A DNA stretch of 64,000 nt from assembly GCA_023375675.1 (NCBI GenBank), contig JALQBC010000019.1, positions 248,001-312,000 of the forward strand, given 5' to 3'. Made by a program: the position numbers and the translations under genes. Source of the stretch: Cytospora piceicola. Its lineage: Eukaryota > Ascomycota > Sordariomycetes > Diaporthales > Cytosporaceae. Shown here piece after piece: positions 21,218-32,226 of this stretch. The first letter of the stretch is position 1, and each line of letters begins with the position of its first letter. The notes under the pieces were generated by a model. It ran no database searches and was not told the DNA's origin. It saw nothing but the letters and a program-made list of their open reading frames with translations.

Positions 21218-23531
21218 CTACACAAAGTCAAAGGTATCTCCCCTGTCGCGGATCATCTTGCCGACTCTCTGCAATCCAACGATCCTCTCCAGCCTCAGCA
21301 CGTCGTACTTGGAGAACATGGCCCTCACACTGCCCCCACCAACGTCTATCTCCAGATCCTGCTCCGCCCTGGCGAGGTTGCCACCCACAAGCTCTTTATA
21401 GAACGTCGGGTTGTCCGGCAGCCCGTACATGATGACCCGCTGCACGCCCTTCAGTATATAACGCCGGAAGTGGTGCGCTCTCTCCGTGTACAGCAGCACC
21501 TTGTGCCTCCCCGCAAAGAAATGCGACCGCGCCCTCGAGGCCTCGGGGATCGTGGCGTACTCGGAGATGGTGCCGAAGGTCAAGGTCTCCACGGCCGGGC
21601 TGGTCGAGAAGTAGTTGCGCACACGCACAAAGTCCAGGTACGACGGGATGAAGATGAGTGTGCCGTGGCTATCCTTGGAGTGTTTGGCCAGCGCTGGCAG
21701 GACGGCCTGGGTGAAGTAGTTGAACCTGGCCTCGGGCTCGCTCTCTACAGAGGGCGCGTCGAACCGGGAGAACGTCTGCTTCGCCTTGACGCCAATCTCC
21801 TGGATGACGCCCGTGTGCTCAGGCTCGATGCGGACCTTGCCAGCCCAGTTGCGGCAGTGCAGCCGGAAGAGCTTGGACAGCTCCGGCGTGTTGAACTGCG
21901 AGAAGACTACCGTCTGCCGGAAGTATTTGGACTGGTCCTCGAGGTACCAGTTCCGCACCCGGCTGTAGTCACAGCCGTGGTCATCCTTGGGCTGCAGGTT
22001 CAGGTGCTCGAAGATGTACTCGACGTGCTCCCAGTTTTGCATGAGCATGGCGTCGGCCTGGTCGACGATGACGAGCTCGATGGAGCTCAAGAAGTCGTGC
22101 TCGATTTTCTTGTCCTCCTCAGAGCCGATAGCCATACGCAGACCAAGGGGACTGGCAAACAGGATGTCTGAGTTGTAGAATGCCGCAAAGTACTTGATGG
22201 TCTTGCGGGTGAACTTGACGCCGAGGCGGAACATGTCGTCGTCGTTTCCGGCAAAGACGTCCTTGAAGTCGGCGGGTTTGTCTGCGGGGAACCTGTCCTC
22301 CTTGTCATGGTATGACTCCTCGAGTCTCTTCTTGTTCTCCTGTGTTTCGGGCTCGCAGATGGACGCCATCATCTCGATCATCTTGTAGGCGGATTCGCGA
22401 GTTGGTACGATCATCAGTACTTTTGGCCGGGTGAAGCCTTGGTCGCGGAGCTCCAGCTCCTCGTCCTTGCTCTGATGAGAGAGCTTGGCGTTGTTCTTGA
22501 TGACCCTGTCTCGAGTCTTGAAGACGTGGTTGAGTGCGTGAAGACAAGCGAGGCGTCGAACGCTCTTGCTGTTGCTCATCTTTCTGTCGCAATATAGAAG
22601 ATCCCGGTATCCGAACAAGTATGGTGCAAGTGACTGCTCAACGGCATCAAACTTCCGTTTCTCTTTCATAGACTCTTGCAGCCTGTGCTTGAGACGCAGG
22701 TCTGATGAAGTAGCCACTGGAGTTGGCGTAGGTATTTGGTCACTCTCGTCGCCTGTATCCGGCGCGTTAAGTACTGTCCTGGTACCCTTTGAGGCGACCT
22801 TTTTTATTGTCCATTTTGCCTCCTCGATAGCTTTCAGCCGTCTGGTGACGATCTCCTCGTCTGCTGCCCCAAAGTGACCATCAAAGGGATCAGAGGTATC
22901 GACTACCTCGTCATCATCAACATCCCCATCAAACGTGCCACCCTCCTCAGCGTCTTCGGGTGCCTCTTCTGTCTCTTCGACGAGGTCGAGGTCCTTGGCC
23001 TCGTCTGCTGGCTCGTCGTTCGATTGCTCTGATTTCTCCGTCTGTGGTGCTTGATGGTCCAGCTTTCTCCGTTTTGAGTGAGGAGCATCGGACTCCTCAG
23101 TAAGACTCTTGATGAGGGCCATGTAAGGACGAGCCGCGGCCTTGCTGTCGTCCTCATCGTCGGAGCCACTTGCTAGTTCCTCGTCGTCTTGTTCTTCGAC
23201 TTCAGAACCCTCATCCCCAGACTCATCTTCTTCAGAGTCACTTTTTTATGGATATGATTAGCTTACTGTATGTACAGTTCATATGAGACGGGTAACTCAT
23301 TACTCACCTATACTCTATGCGTGCGCTGTCGAATCTTGGCCCCGAAGGTCCACCTCTGCCACGACCTCCACGGCCACCTCGACCACCCCTGGGTCCTCCC
23401 CTAGACCCCCTCGCTCCTCCTCTTGGACCTCCTCTTGATCCTCCTCTGCCTCTGCCTCCTCCTCCGCCGCCGCCCCTACCGCGTCCTCGTGAAGATCCTC
23501 CACGGGAACCAGCTCTACCTCTTGGACCCAT
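21218..23531 (-). CDS. utp25: U3 small nucleolar RNA-associated protein 25
   Basis: Minus-strand exons 23308-23531 and 21218-23240 encode 748 residues. The join (TATAG|GTGAGT ... AAAAAAG|T) links an RGG-rich first exon ending [11 protein letters not shown] to the acidic segment [18 protein letters not shown], preserving phase. Downstream come [38 protein letters not shown] and, at the C-terminus, [27 protein letters not shown], all typical of Utp25 (DEF family). It is a degenerate DEAD-box-like protein of the nucleolar SSU processome, required for early 18S pre-rRNA cleavage; no intact Walker A or DEAD motif is seen. The acceptor (AAAAAAG) is unusually weak. Convergent with bL17m (178 bp apart) and divergent from eIF3f. 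Confidence 0.93.
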
Positions 23532-24094
23532 TCTTATGTGAGACTGGACCGTGGTGTATGAGCTTGCGTGTTGGGATCGATATGAAGAAGGAAGGAAGGA
23601 AGGAAGAAAAGGAAATGCAAGTATGTATTTTATTAAGGAATAAGGAATAAGGAATAAGGAAGGTCGAGGTGGTGTAGAAACGACCCCCTGCAAAAAAGTT
23701 CCGGGAAGTGAGAATGCTTATCTTATCGGCAGGTAGCACCAGTACCAGTTCCAGTACCAGTTCCAGTGCCAGTTCCAGTGCCAGTTCCACTACCAGGTCC
23801 AGTACCAGGATCAGGACCCTAGCACCTCCACGGCTGGTAACACCTTCAGTACTTCAACTGCTACCCGTCAATTTAGCATTTACATGGCGCACACAAAGAA
23901 AAGAGACCCCACAGTTTTCACCCGACAAAGGTGACAAAAACGGGCGGAAATTTGCAACAACAGGTCCAACACCAAGTCCAACCATAGCGGGGTCCGAACT
24001 TCTTTGAACGAAACATACTTCCAAAGCCTCAATACATCCTCGCCAGTCCATCCATTCCCCCCTATTTCGCTCGACCCCAACCCAGTCCTTCAAG
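23532..24094. promoter_or_regulatory. Divergent intergenic region, utp25 / eIF3f
   Basis: 563 bp between opposite start codons of a ribosome-biogenesis and a translation-initiation gene, probably a shared promoter. It contains a minisatellite (23739-23810) and a (GGAAT A)-type short repeat near 23630-23660. Confidence 0.45.
23739..23810. repeat. CCAGTA/CCAGTT 12-bp minisatellite
   Basis: About six imperfect units of AGTACCAGTTCC between the divergent utp25 and eIF3f genes. Confidence 0.85.
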
Positions 24095-25380
24095 ATGGCG
24101 ATAGAATGTGAGGAGTTCCTCCACCTGGCCAGGCCCATTGCGCCCGCCGTGCCAGGCTTCAACACCAACATCTCCCCCATGACCGTCAACCTCCAGCCTC
24201 AAGTATGTACCTCGATGTCTTTTCCCTATCCCTCTGACCTTTGCCTTTCCTTGCTCTGCCTCCCCTTCCTTGACCTGACCCGCACTACCTTGACTCTATA
24301 CGACACCCATCAACCAACCCATACCCATCATACCAATCCAGACCCGTCTAACCTTTTCTCCCTCTCCTCCTCCAGGCTATCCTCTCCATCCTCGACCACG
24401 CAACCCGCCACGACGACATCACCGACCCTTCCACAGACCCCAGCGCGCCCAAACCCCGCGTCATCGGCGCCCTCATAGGTGTGCGCTCCGAGGACGGTAC
24501 AGAGGTCGAGGTCAGGAACTGCTTCGCGATCCCACACGTCGAGAATGAGGACCAGGTCGAGGTGGACGTCGAGTACCAGCGCACCATGCTGCAGCTCTCC
24601 CTCAAGGCCAGCCCCCGCGAGACCCTCCTGGGCTGGTACGCCACCCGGCTGGAGCTCAACTCCTTCTCCGCCCTGATCCAGAACTTCTTCGCCTCCCCCG
24701 AGACGGGCACCTTCCCCCACCCGGCCGTGCACCTGACCATCTCGACCGAGCCCGGCCAGGACATCGAGACCAAGTGCTACATCTCGGCCCCGGCCGCCGT
24801 CAGCGCCGACCGCGCCGCCGAGTCCTGCCTCTTCATCGAGGTGCCCCACCGCATCTCCACCGGCGACGCCGACCGCTCCGCCCTCGAGGCCATCGCGTCC
24901 GCCGCCGGCAACGAGACCCGCTCCGCGCCCCTCGTCCCCGACATCGAGGGCCTCGCCACCGCCCTCACCCAGACCGAGGACCTGCTCGAGCGCAGCTCCG
25001 GCTACGTCGGCGAGATCCTCGACGAGGAGCGCGACCCCAACCAGGCCCTGGGCCAGTACCTCATGAACAACCTCTCTCTCGCCCCCAAGGTCGACCCCCT
25101 CAGCATCGAGCACGACTTCAACAACCACATCCAGGACGTGCTCATGGTCAGCTACCTGGCAAACACGGTCCGCACGCAGATCGACCTGGCCCAACGGTTG
25201 GCCACGAGCACCCTGAACGAGGCCAAGGAGGGCGCGAAGGACGGCGAGGGTGAGAACAAGGGCGAGAGGGGCGAGCGGGGACAGAGGGGAGGCAAGCGCG
25301 GAGGCCGCGGCGGCGGCAGGGGAGGTGGTCAGCCTAGGGAGCCCAGGGAGCCTCGCGAGCCCCGCGAGAACGGCGAGTAA
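24095..25380 (+). CDS. eif3f: Eukaryotic translation initiation factor 3 subunit F
   Basis: Exons 24095-24202 and 24376-25380 (173-bp intron GTATGT...CTCCAG) encode 370 residues. The N-terminal half is an MPN domain: [44 protein letters not shown] and [12 protein letters not shown]. It lacks the HxH...D metal ligands, as expected for the structural MPN subunit eIF3f that pairs with eIF3h. The C-terminal half contains [20 protein letters not shown] and [19 protein letters not shown] (MitMem_reg region). It ends in an RGG-rich tail (about residues 330-370) that is not part of the core fold. It scaffolds the 40S-binding eIF3 complex in the cytosol. Codon usage is strongly C-ending, consistent with high expression. 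Confidence 0.95.
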
Positions 25381-26005
25381 GGACGTCGTCTCGTCTCGTA
25401 TTCAACTCTGGTTTCCCTCGACGAGGTTCTTCTTATTTAAAGTCTTTGTAAAAAGAAAGTACGGAGGGGATGCCTCAGCGGGTGCTCTGGTTTCCCGGGG
25501 GTAGCATGGCATGGGTGAGATGCGCGATTTCTTCAAGTTGCGGTCCCGAGACTGGGGAGCGGCAGACAAGACGCTGCCACGAAAAAAGTGATGGCTCGAT
25601 TGGCGTTCAGGACGGATTAGATCGTCGGCATGTGGAAAATCTAATTCTATTGGCACTCAATTTTATGGACACTGAGTCCGGTTACAGAGAGAGGGAGACA
25701 ATACAAATTGGACTGCACGAAAACATCAAAAGTAGCCTGATCTGTCATGGTGAAATATGTTATCGCATTATGAATGTTCTAAGTGTAGTAGAGTCATCAT
25801 CGACCTTCTAGCGAGTAGTGCAACTGTTTGGTCCCATGGGAGGATCGAAAATGCGGAGACCCCTGAACGCTAGCCATGGCGATGATGATGGTCGAGACCA
25901 CCCCCCCCCCCTTCCCCCTTGAACGCCTGTATGCTTCCGAAATCCCGTGACGCCGTCATGTTAATCATCCCTTCGCCCGCAAACACCACCCGATGCTACA
26001 ATCTC
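25381..26005. other. Intergenic, convergent 3' ends
   Basis: 3' flanks of eIF3f and the R3H-SUZ gene. A run of 11 C lies at 25901-25911. Nothing coding. Confidence 0.55.
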
Positions 26006-28654
26006 CTAAGTCGTTGGTTTCTGCGGCAGGGCCGCTGGGTTGCCATAGTTCGGCAGGTTGCTGTATGGTGGCCCATGAGACATGGCAGGCCCCTGGGGCA
26101 TGGTAGGCTTGCTAGGGATGTGAGGCGGCCCCTGAGGAGGAGGGTGGGGCGGCAGCTGGTGAGGCACATGAGGATGCTGCGCAGTGGGCGGTGGAGGATG
26201 GTACGGAGGGAGGGAGTTGTTAGACCCCTGTCGCATCATGTTGTATCCACTCGTGTTGCCATATGGAGTCTGCCCCATAGGAGGAGGACCTGCCTGGTAC
26301 CCAGCGTAGGCAAGGTGAGGCGGCGCAATTTGAGGGCTTCCTTGCTGAGGTCCATAGCCATTGTAAGGGCCAGGAGGCGGTGCCATAGGGGGCATGCCGT
26401 TGCCAGGTACAAAAGACTGTGTCTTGGGGTTGAAGGCATGACGGTTGAAGCTTCCAGGGATGGGGTGCTGGCTCTTCGGGTCATTTGGATTGGCGTTAGC
26501 CGGAAGAGCACCATACGCGTAGGGTATGCCTGGCGTGCCCGCTGGCGTGGCTCTAGACTGGTAAGGGCTCTGATTAAAAGCGGGCGGCGGCGGCGGTGGC
26601 GGCGGTTGCTGCCAACCATGCTGAGTTGGTGGCGGACCCTGCATCGGTGGCACATAAGGTGCAGGAGGCATCGAGTTCACTGGAGGCTGGTACCGAGGTG
26701 GACCTGGCGGCTGGGAGTACTGCTGTGGTTTTTATCAGTAAAAAGTCAGACAGCCTGAAAGGACGACAATGGGATATTTTGACTCACGTTCGACATGCTG
26801 TTATACTGCGGACCATAACTACTACCAGGCAACATCGGAGGATACTGCTGGCTTGGAGGAGCGTACATGTTTGGCATTTGTGTCGGGTAGGGCTGCTGGA
26901 CTGGACCACTGAATTGTGTGTTCGCCGGCATATAGTGTGGCTGAACCCAAGTAGCCTGCTGAGGATGTCCATACGCAGGTGCGTAGGCGACATAGTTGGA
27001 TCGAGTATCGAAGTTATCAGAATCTCGACGTCTCCTCGCCTTCTTTCCGCCATTGGATTTGTCCCGAGTGGATACAGAACTAGCACGGGATATACCATTG
27101 CTCTCATCATTATCTGGTGGACTGTCAGCTTTGCCAAAAGGAAGTCAGCCGGACACGTTCATACCTGGTGTGGACGTATCCGTATTTGCAGTTCCAAAAA
27201 TCCTCTCACGGGCCTTGTTGTAAGCCTCCTCTCGCTCTTCCCTCGACATCCTAGACACCAGACGTCAGCCACATATAATCGGTGTACAGCATCTCGGCGT
27301 AACTTACTTCTCCTTTCCGTTTGCCTTGTCCTTGGCATCACTTCCGGACTCAGAGTTTGGCATAGAAAAGCCAAAACCTCCAGGACCGAAATCCCCAGCC
27401 TCTCCACGTCTCATGATTTTCTTCGGCATCACCATGGGAGGAGGCGTACTGGCAGCAGAAGCACTCTGCGCAATGCTGGCCAATGAAGGGGGAACTCTAC
27501 AGAAAGGTGTTCTGAAAATACGAACGCCCCCAGCACCAGCTTCAAAAGAATGTGTCATGTGGTAGTAATCAGCCAACTTGTGGGTCAACATCCTGCAAAA
27601 AGAATTGGACGGAGGTAGGTCCATAAAAGGCTCCCTGGTACATTTTAGTAAAGAGTTCCAATGAAGCATTGTCGTCATCTGTGGGGATCGTGACTTACTT
27701 CGAATCCTGCACAAATTCAATGACCATCTCTTCCAACTTCAGCAGGAAAAGGCGGTCTTTCTGAGACTGCATAGCCTCCAGGAGCTTCTCGTCTGGATGC
27801 TGGCCGTACATTCCGTTTGGTGCGGATGTGGTGCCCACAAGGGCAATTTTTGCGTCAGTGACGGGTTGTTGCTCTAAGGAAGCACTTTGAGGAGTGACAA
27901 CGCCCTGAGGGCCGGATTCGACAATGACATGCTGGGGTGCGACACTGCGTGGGGGCATATCGCCCAATTGGATACGGTGAACTCGTGCTGCCACCTCAGA
28001 GCCCATGCGAGAGCCGGCAATCAGAGACCCTCGGATGGAAAATATATCGTCATCTTGTTCGGCTGCCATCACACTCGCGCTGTCGTCAGGTCGGAGAGAT
28101 TCCTTCTCGTCCAGAGCGTTGAAAGTCGTCCCGGAGGTGATGCTTTTGCCATCGAGGCTTGGAGGCTTGGTTCCGAGCTCAGAGCTGGAGTCAGCCTTCT
28201 GAGAAGCCTCGTCCGATGGAGTTTGGGCCTTGGACGATTGCTCAGTAGATGTTGAGCTGGCACCGTTGACCACAAGGCTAGGAGTCGCGTTGGAACTTAT
28301 GTTCATATTGCGCAGCCCATCAACAATTTGGTCTTGACCCGAAGGCTCGGTAGCCTCCGCAGTCGTCGTTTTCTCGGTTGTGTCAGGAGCGCCATTGGCT
28401 ATCACAGGAATCGCTGCCGCACTTCGGCCCGAGGGGTTGGACGATGTTGGCGTTTGGTTTTCTCTGCCACTGTTCGGCTTCGCATCTCGAGTGGTGGATG
28501 GCATCGATTTGTTGTCTGCAGGTGCAGAGGCAAGGACCTTGTGACATATAAGGTTAGTTGGTTCCAGTGAAGCGTAATATCGGGGTGAACTCACCTTCGC
28601 AAACGAAAGTTTTTGCTTCTTGACGTCAGTCATAGTCGTTCGTACTGTCGCCAT
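26006..28654 (-). CDS. R3H and SUZ domain RNA-binding protein, six exons
   Basis: Minus-strand exons 28595-28654, 27699-28537, 27308-27592, 27165-27250, 26788-27128 and 26006-26722 join to 775 residues. The R3H domain (about 270-345) spans the exon 2/3 join: FLLKLEEMVIEFVQDSK, then MLTHKLADYYHMTHSFEAG and VRIFRTPFCRVPPSLASI. The SUZ domain follows across exons 3-5: PKKIMRRGEAG, MSREEREEAYNKARERIFG, then SRASSVSTRDK. The rest is a disordered Pro/Gln/Tyr-rich tail of more than 300 residues. R3H binds single-stranded nucleic acid and SUZ binds RNA; the pair occurs in ARPP21/R3HDM-type cytoplasmic mRNA-binding proteins. Intron 1 (57 nt) is in frame and ends in AAG, so it could be retained. Intron 4 is only 36 nt. 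Domain calls are firm; the exact N-terminus is less so. Confidence 0.88.
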
Positions 28655-29940
28655 ATTTGCGACTGATAATGTGTAGTTGATACGATCGCCAAAGTCGGAG
28701 AATATGCTCGGTCCCGGAAGGCTAGCTCCTCGTCAAACGACCCAGGAAATGAAATTAAAACGATCGGCAGATAAGAAATCTAAGGAACAAAATGGATCAA
28801 GGCGGTCCCGGTCGAGAAAAGGGTACAGGTGCTCATTGTCGAGAACTGGTGTTCATTCGGTGGGATCTGGTCTGTCGGAGAGACTCTTTAAGTGCCCCTG
28901 CCAGGAATATATCGTCGGTCGATCAGGCGAGGGAATCCGCCTGGCTTCGTCGTATCCGTGAAATTCGAGGCGATACAGGCAAGCCGCAGTCGCAGGGACG
29001 GGTCGAATGGACAGGTCAAATGAACAGGTCGAAGTCGACAGGCCTAGCGCTTTCGGTATCGGGTTCGGGGGCTGAAGAGCAGGCTGCAAGCTTGCCGGCG
29101 AGGTGAGGTGAGGTGGAAAAGAGGATGGAAGTCGATGCTTCTGCCGTTGCTGCGATGTTGAGTTTTGGGGGATTCGGTCGCACCGAGGTATATGTAGGGA
29201 TGGATTAAACAAGGCAGTTGGCCCGGTGTGCTCTCAGGTACCGTGCGGTTTGGGAAAAGCGGGTGCTGCGCTGTTGTGCTGTGCTGTGCTGTGCTGCTGA
29301 GCTGACGTCCGCCCCTCCACAGTAAAGTAATACAGCTGGAGAAAGAGGTCCAACCGATCAGAAGGCGACTAAGAATCTGACAGGCGCGGCACTGGCACAA
29401 TGGCAATGCCCCGATTGTTCAATTTGGGGGCGGAAGAAGAGATACAGCTGATGGAATTCAAGGTGATTCCATCCGCCTTTTTTTCTTGTCTCTTCGTCCA
29501 CGTTTGTGAACAATGTTGCGAATAGCTTCAGGATCAGACTCTACTAGATTTCGTAGGCCTTTTGGGGGATGCTTTGGGAAGGGGAAGGGAAACGAGGCAG
29601 ATGGGCAAAGGCGCTAGTGAGCCGAACTGCCCAGCCTATTCCTGCCTAGTGCCAGTCTGTCAGTTGCACGTGACCTCCAGGGAACTACCACCCAGGCTGA
29701 GGTAAGCACCTGGACATCTCAAGCTTGATTTGATGCCTACACGAGAGGCAGCCTCATAGTCTCACTGAGACCGACTGACTATCAATTTGAACCTCACCTC
29801 AGACTAAGTCTACCTTACCTATCCAGAACAAGGTGGCTTTTTTGTCACAACACATTGCACGACTTGACAAGCCCCATCTATTCACGGGATTACAATCTAG
29901 TCTGCTTGTCACCATCTTCAAACCCCCATCCTCTTCGACA
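28655..29940. promoter_or_regulatory. Divergent intergenic region, R3H-SUZ / zinc-knuckle gene
   Basis: 1.3 kb between two opposite start codons. It includes a TGTGC-rich stretch near 29275-29300. No gene is supported. Confidence 0.4.
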
Positions 29941-30930
29941 ATGTACTCTTATAGGGGCCGTGGGGGCCCAAGGCAGTCACCTCCAGCAAACGTACAATGT
30001 CAAAAGTGCCTGAAACGAGATATGTCTTCCAAACTTGTCTGATCTATTTTCAAAAGGCTAACTGTCTCAGCACGTCATTATTCTTACGAATGTAAGACCG
30101 GCGCTCAGGAACGGCCCTACAGTGCTAGACCGTCCCGTACTCAGCAGCTCCTCAATCCGAAACTGGTCCCTAAGCTCACCAACGAAGCACTAGACTCTGC
30201 TACGAAGAAGTGAGCTTATTCCCTCATTTTTGACGATAGGCTGTTATGCTAACCACAAAACAGAAAAGGAGTAGCCGACGAGGAGTTGGCTAAGAAGGAG
30301 GCAGAGCGGGCACGCAAGAGGGAACTAGATAATGACGACGAGCTGGGGTTGCGAGAGTCTGAGTCGAAACGCCAACGTTCCAGCTCTGTGGGTTCAGTCT
30401 CCACCATCTCTACGAGATCTGCCAAATCACCACCTCCACGACGGGCGCGGGATGTATCGCCACCACCAAGGCGGCACAGGCGAAGCAGGTCTGTCGACTC
30501 CATTAGTGACGGGAGTCAAGGACGATCTCCCAGCCCAGTCAGAGGCCACCGCTCTCGTAATGAGCAATACGGGAGGTCCCCTGAGCATGGTGGCCGTCCA
30601 GGGTCTGGACGTGGGCCACGTGAGGGGTCTCTTCAGCGGGAACGTCCTGCTCCTCGTGCTAGACGGTATTCATCCGAGTCTGATGGCGGACGACCCCAAA
30701 AGCGTACCCGCCGGCATGATTCACGATCGCCGGGTCGTCCAGCTCCCAGAGATCGACGTCGTCCGGACGTGGGAGCCTACAGGGAGTACAGGGATCGACA
30801 CGATGGCCAGGACCAAGAGCCACCCCGGCCAAGAGCACCTCCGCCACAACCTGAGCCACCCCGGGAGCGCAGTTTGAGTCCCTTTAGCAAGCGGTTAGCA
30901 TTGACGCAGTCCATGAACGTGGGTAGATAG
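29941..30930 (+). CDS. Zinc-knuckle (CCHC) SR-like protein, ZCCHC10-type, with AT-AC intron
   Basis: Exons 29941-30019, 30074-30209 and 30264-30930 encode 293 residues. The N-terminus is MYSYRGRGGPRQSPPANVQ followed by a CCHC knuckle, C-x2-C-x4-H-x4-C (CQKC-LKRG-HYSYEC). The knuckle is complete only if 30020-30073 is removed, an intron beginning ATATGT and ending CAGCAC. Canonical GT-AG choices there give a stop. Intron 2 (30210-30263) is a normal GTGAGC...AACAG. After the knuckle come SARPSRTQQLLNPKLVPKL, typical of fungal ZCCHC10-like proteins, and then about 200 residues rich in RS, RR and SP with a bipartite KR pattern, suggesting a nuclear splicing-associated role (inference). Convergent with cwf18, another splicing factor, 217 bp downstream. 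Confidence 0.85.
30020..30073 (+). other. Candidate AT-AC intron (54 nt)
   Basis: Starts ATATGTCTTCC, ends TCTCAGCAC, with a CTAAC branch-like sequence about 12-16 nt from the 3' end. Removal creates GGT (Gly) between CGA and CAT and completes the zinc knuckle. See findings. Confidence 0.7.
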
Positions 30931-31147
30931 ATCCGGGTATCATTTTGCGTACTCTAATACAAGTAATGCAGGTGGAATTCTACCAACCAATTAACACCTC
31001 CCCGGGTACGCCCTTCAGATGCAATTGTGTCTTGTCATCCTTCAACCATCCATGCTCCCGATGAATAATGCCCCCATAGGCGCAAAGTAGACTCATACGT
31101 GATATGGTACCCAAGGGCCCCAACTTCTCGTTGCCTATTGTCACAGC

Positions 31148-31831
31148 TCATTCGGTGTCAATGGCCTCATTCTCTCTCCTCTCCTCCGCCTCCTCTTCCT
31201 TTTCCCTGAGCCGCACGATCTCTTCTAACTCCCCACCCTCCATACCTGCCGCAACAGCCTCCCCATCTGCTACATTGCCATCCTTTTTCTGTGTCTCCAC
31301 CTTCTTCTCCTGCAGCCGTTCCCTCACCAGCCGCGCAATGGCATTGTCCGTCCTGACGTTCAACACATCCAGCTTCTTGTTCAGCTCCCTCTTCAGATCC
31401 CAATTCGGCTTCTTGGGCTGCAGCTTGAACAGGTCGATGCCCTTGTCCTCTTTCGCCTCCTCCGCAGCCTTCCTCCTTATCTCTGCCTCCAGCTCCGCTG
31501 CCTTCTCCTCGAGTGTCTGCTCGTCCGCGCCCAGCGTGGGTGGGGCCTCGAAGCCTAGTTTTGGCCCCTTGGTCTCGGGGTCGTAATTGCGCCCGGACAG
31601 CTGTATCCTCGCCGTCTCCTTTTCGATTTCTTGCTGCTGCTGCTGCTGCTGTTCTTGTTCTTGTTCTTCCCGGACGGCTGCTGGTACCGGTGCTGTGGGG
31701 GAGACATGGCGGTCCGACTCTGGGGGCGCGATCTCGTCCTCGGGCTGTTTGCGCTTCAGGGACTTGAGTTTTGCGAGCCGCGCTTTGCGGTCGTCTGTGG
31801 CGGCGCTGAGAGTCGCGTGTGGTGCTGACAT
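31148..31831 (-). CDS. cwf18: Pre-mRNA-splicing factor Cwf18 (CCDC12 family)
   Basis: Single exon, 227 residues, start MSAPHATLSAATDDRKARLAKLKSL. The frame is open 62 codons further upstream, but only this Met precedes the conserved DRKARLAKLKSLKRKQ opening of the family. Hallmarks: FRNYDP-like segment LSGRNYDPETKGPKLGFEAP, then KAAELEAEIRRKA, GIDLFKLQPKKPNWDLKRELNKKL and RTDNAIARLVRERL. Cwf18/CCDC12 is a component of the Prp19/NTC-related part of the activated spliceosome in the nucleus. A CAG-encoded polyglutamine run (31632-31651 on the plus strand as CTG repeats) and an acidic coiled-coil tail are lineage additions. A two-unit telomeric repeat lies about 195 bp upstream of the start. Convergent with the zinc-knuckle gene. 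Confidence 0.92.
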   Translation of the reverse strand: MSAPHATLSAATDDRKARLAKLKSLKRKQPEDEIAPPESDRHVSPTAPVPAAVREEQEQEQQQQQQQEIEKETARIQLSGRNYDPETKGPKLGFEAPPTLGADEQTLEEKAAELEAEIRRKAAEEAKEDKGIDLFKLQPKKPNWDLKRELNKKLDVLNVRTDNAIARLVRERLQEKKVETQKKDGNVADGEAVAAGMEGGELEEIVRLREKEEEAEERRENEAIDTE

Positions 31832-32226
31832 GTTTGCGCTGGGCTTGTTGAGAAGGGGCCCGCAGGTATGGAGATCAACAGGTGCGTGGCTTTCGTGAAG
31901 AGGTGTGCTGACGATGTACTTCTGGGAGTTTTCAGTGGTGTTGTCGACGGCAAATATGTAATGAGATCGCAGAACATTTGACGGGTGCATGCAATGTTTA
32001 GATGCCGTGGCAGGCATCGCCCGTAACCCTAACCCTCATGTGCTTTTCCTATAATCGTTTCATCTCCCTATCTGGGACTTACATCCAAACCACGCTCTAG
32101 CAACAAATCATGGCTCTAATACTTTAACTGTATGTAGTATTTCACTTACCCTGGGGTCTAGAATCAGATGTATCATTCAATCATTGCTGCCATCCGCCTC
32201 GACTACGCAGTGCGAACTTCTGTCCG
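31832..32226. other. Intergenic with telobox
   Basis: cwf18 promoter side and 3' end of HET gene 2. It contains TAACCCTAACCCT at 32024-32036. Confidence 0.5.
32024..32036. promoter_or_regulatory. Telobox-like two-unit TTAGGG motif
   Basis: TAACCCTAACCCT lies about 195 bp upstream of the cwf18 start. Such motifs can bind Tbf1-like factors in fungal promoters. Far too short to be a telomere. Confidence 0.4.

Noticed and set aside
24328..25194. 288-codon minus-strand open frame opposite eIF3f
   Set aside because: Shadow of a GC-rich, C-ending gene; Val/Gly/Leu-rich translation with no domain.
25919..27486. Two overlapping plus-strand open frames (279 and 296 codons)
   Set aside because: Antisense to the R3H-SUZ Pro/Gln-rich exons; composition is explained by the real gene.
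30020..30073. Canonical GT-AG intron at this position of the zinc-knuckle gene
   Set aside because: GT at 30024 with AG at 30070 gives an early stop, and other GT choices lose the CCHC spacing; the AT-AC model fits.
31632..31651. CTG/CAG repeat as an expanded unstable locus
   Set aside because: Only about seven units encoding a short polyglutamine run in cwf18; common in fungal proteins.
32024..32036. Telomere or chromosome-end signature
   Set aside because: Only two repeat units, flanked by housekeeping genes on both sides; interpreted as a telobox.
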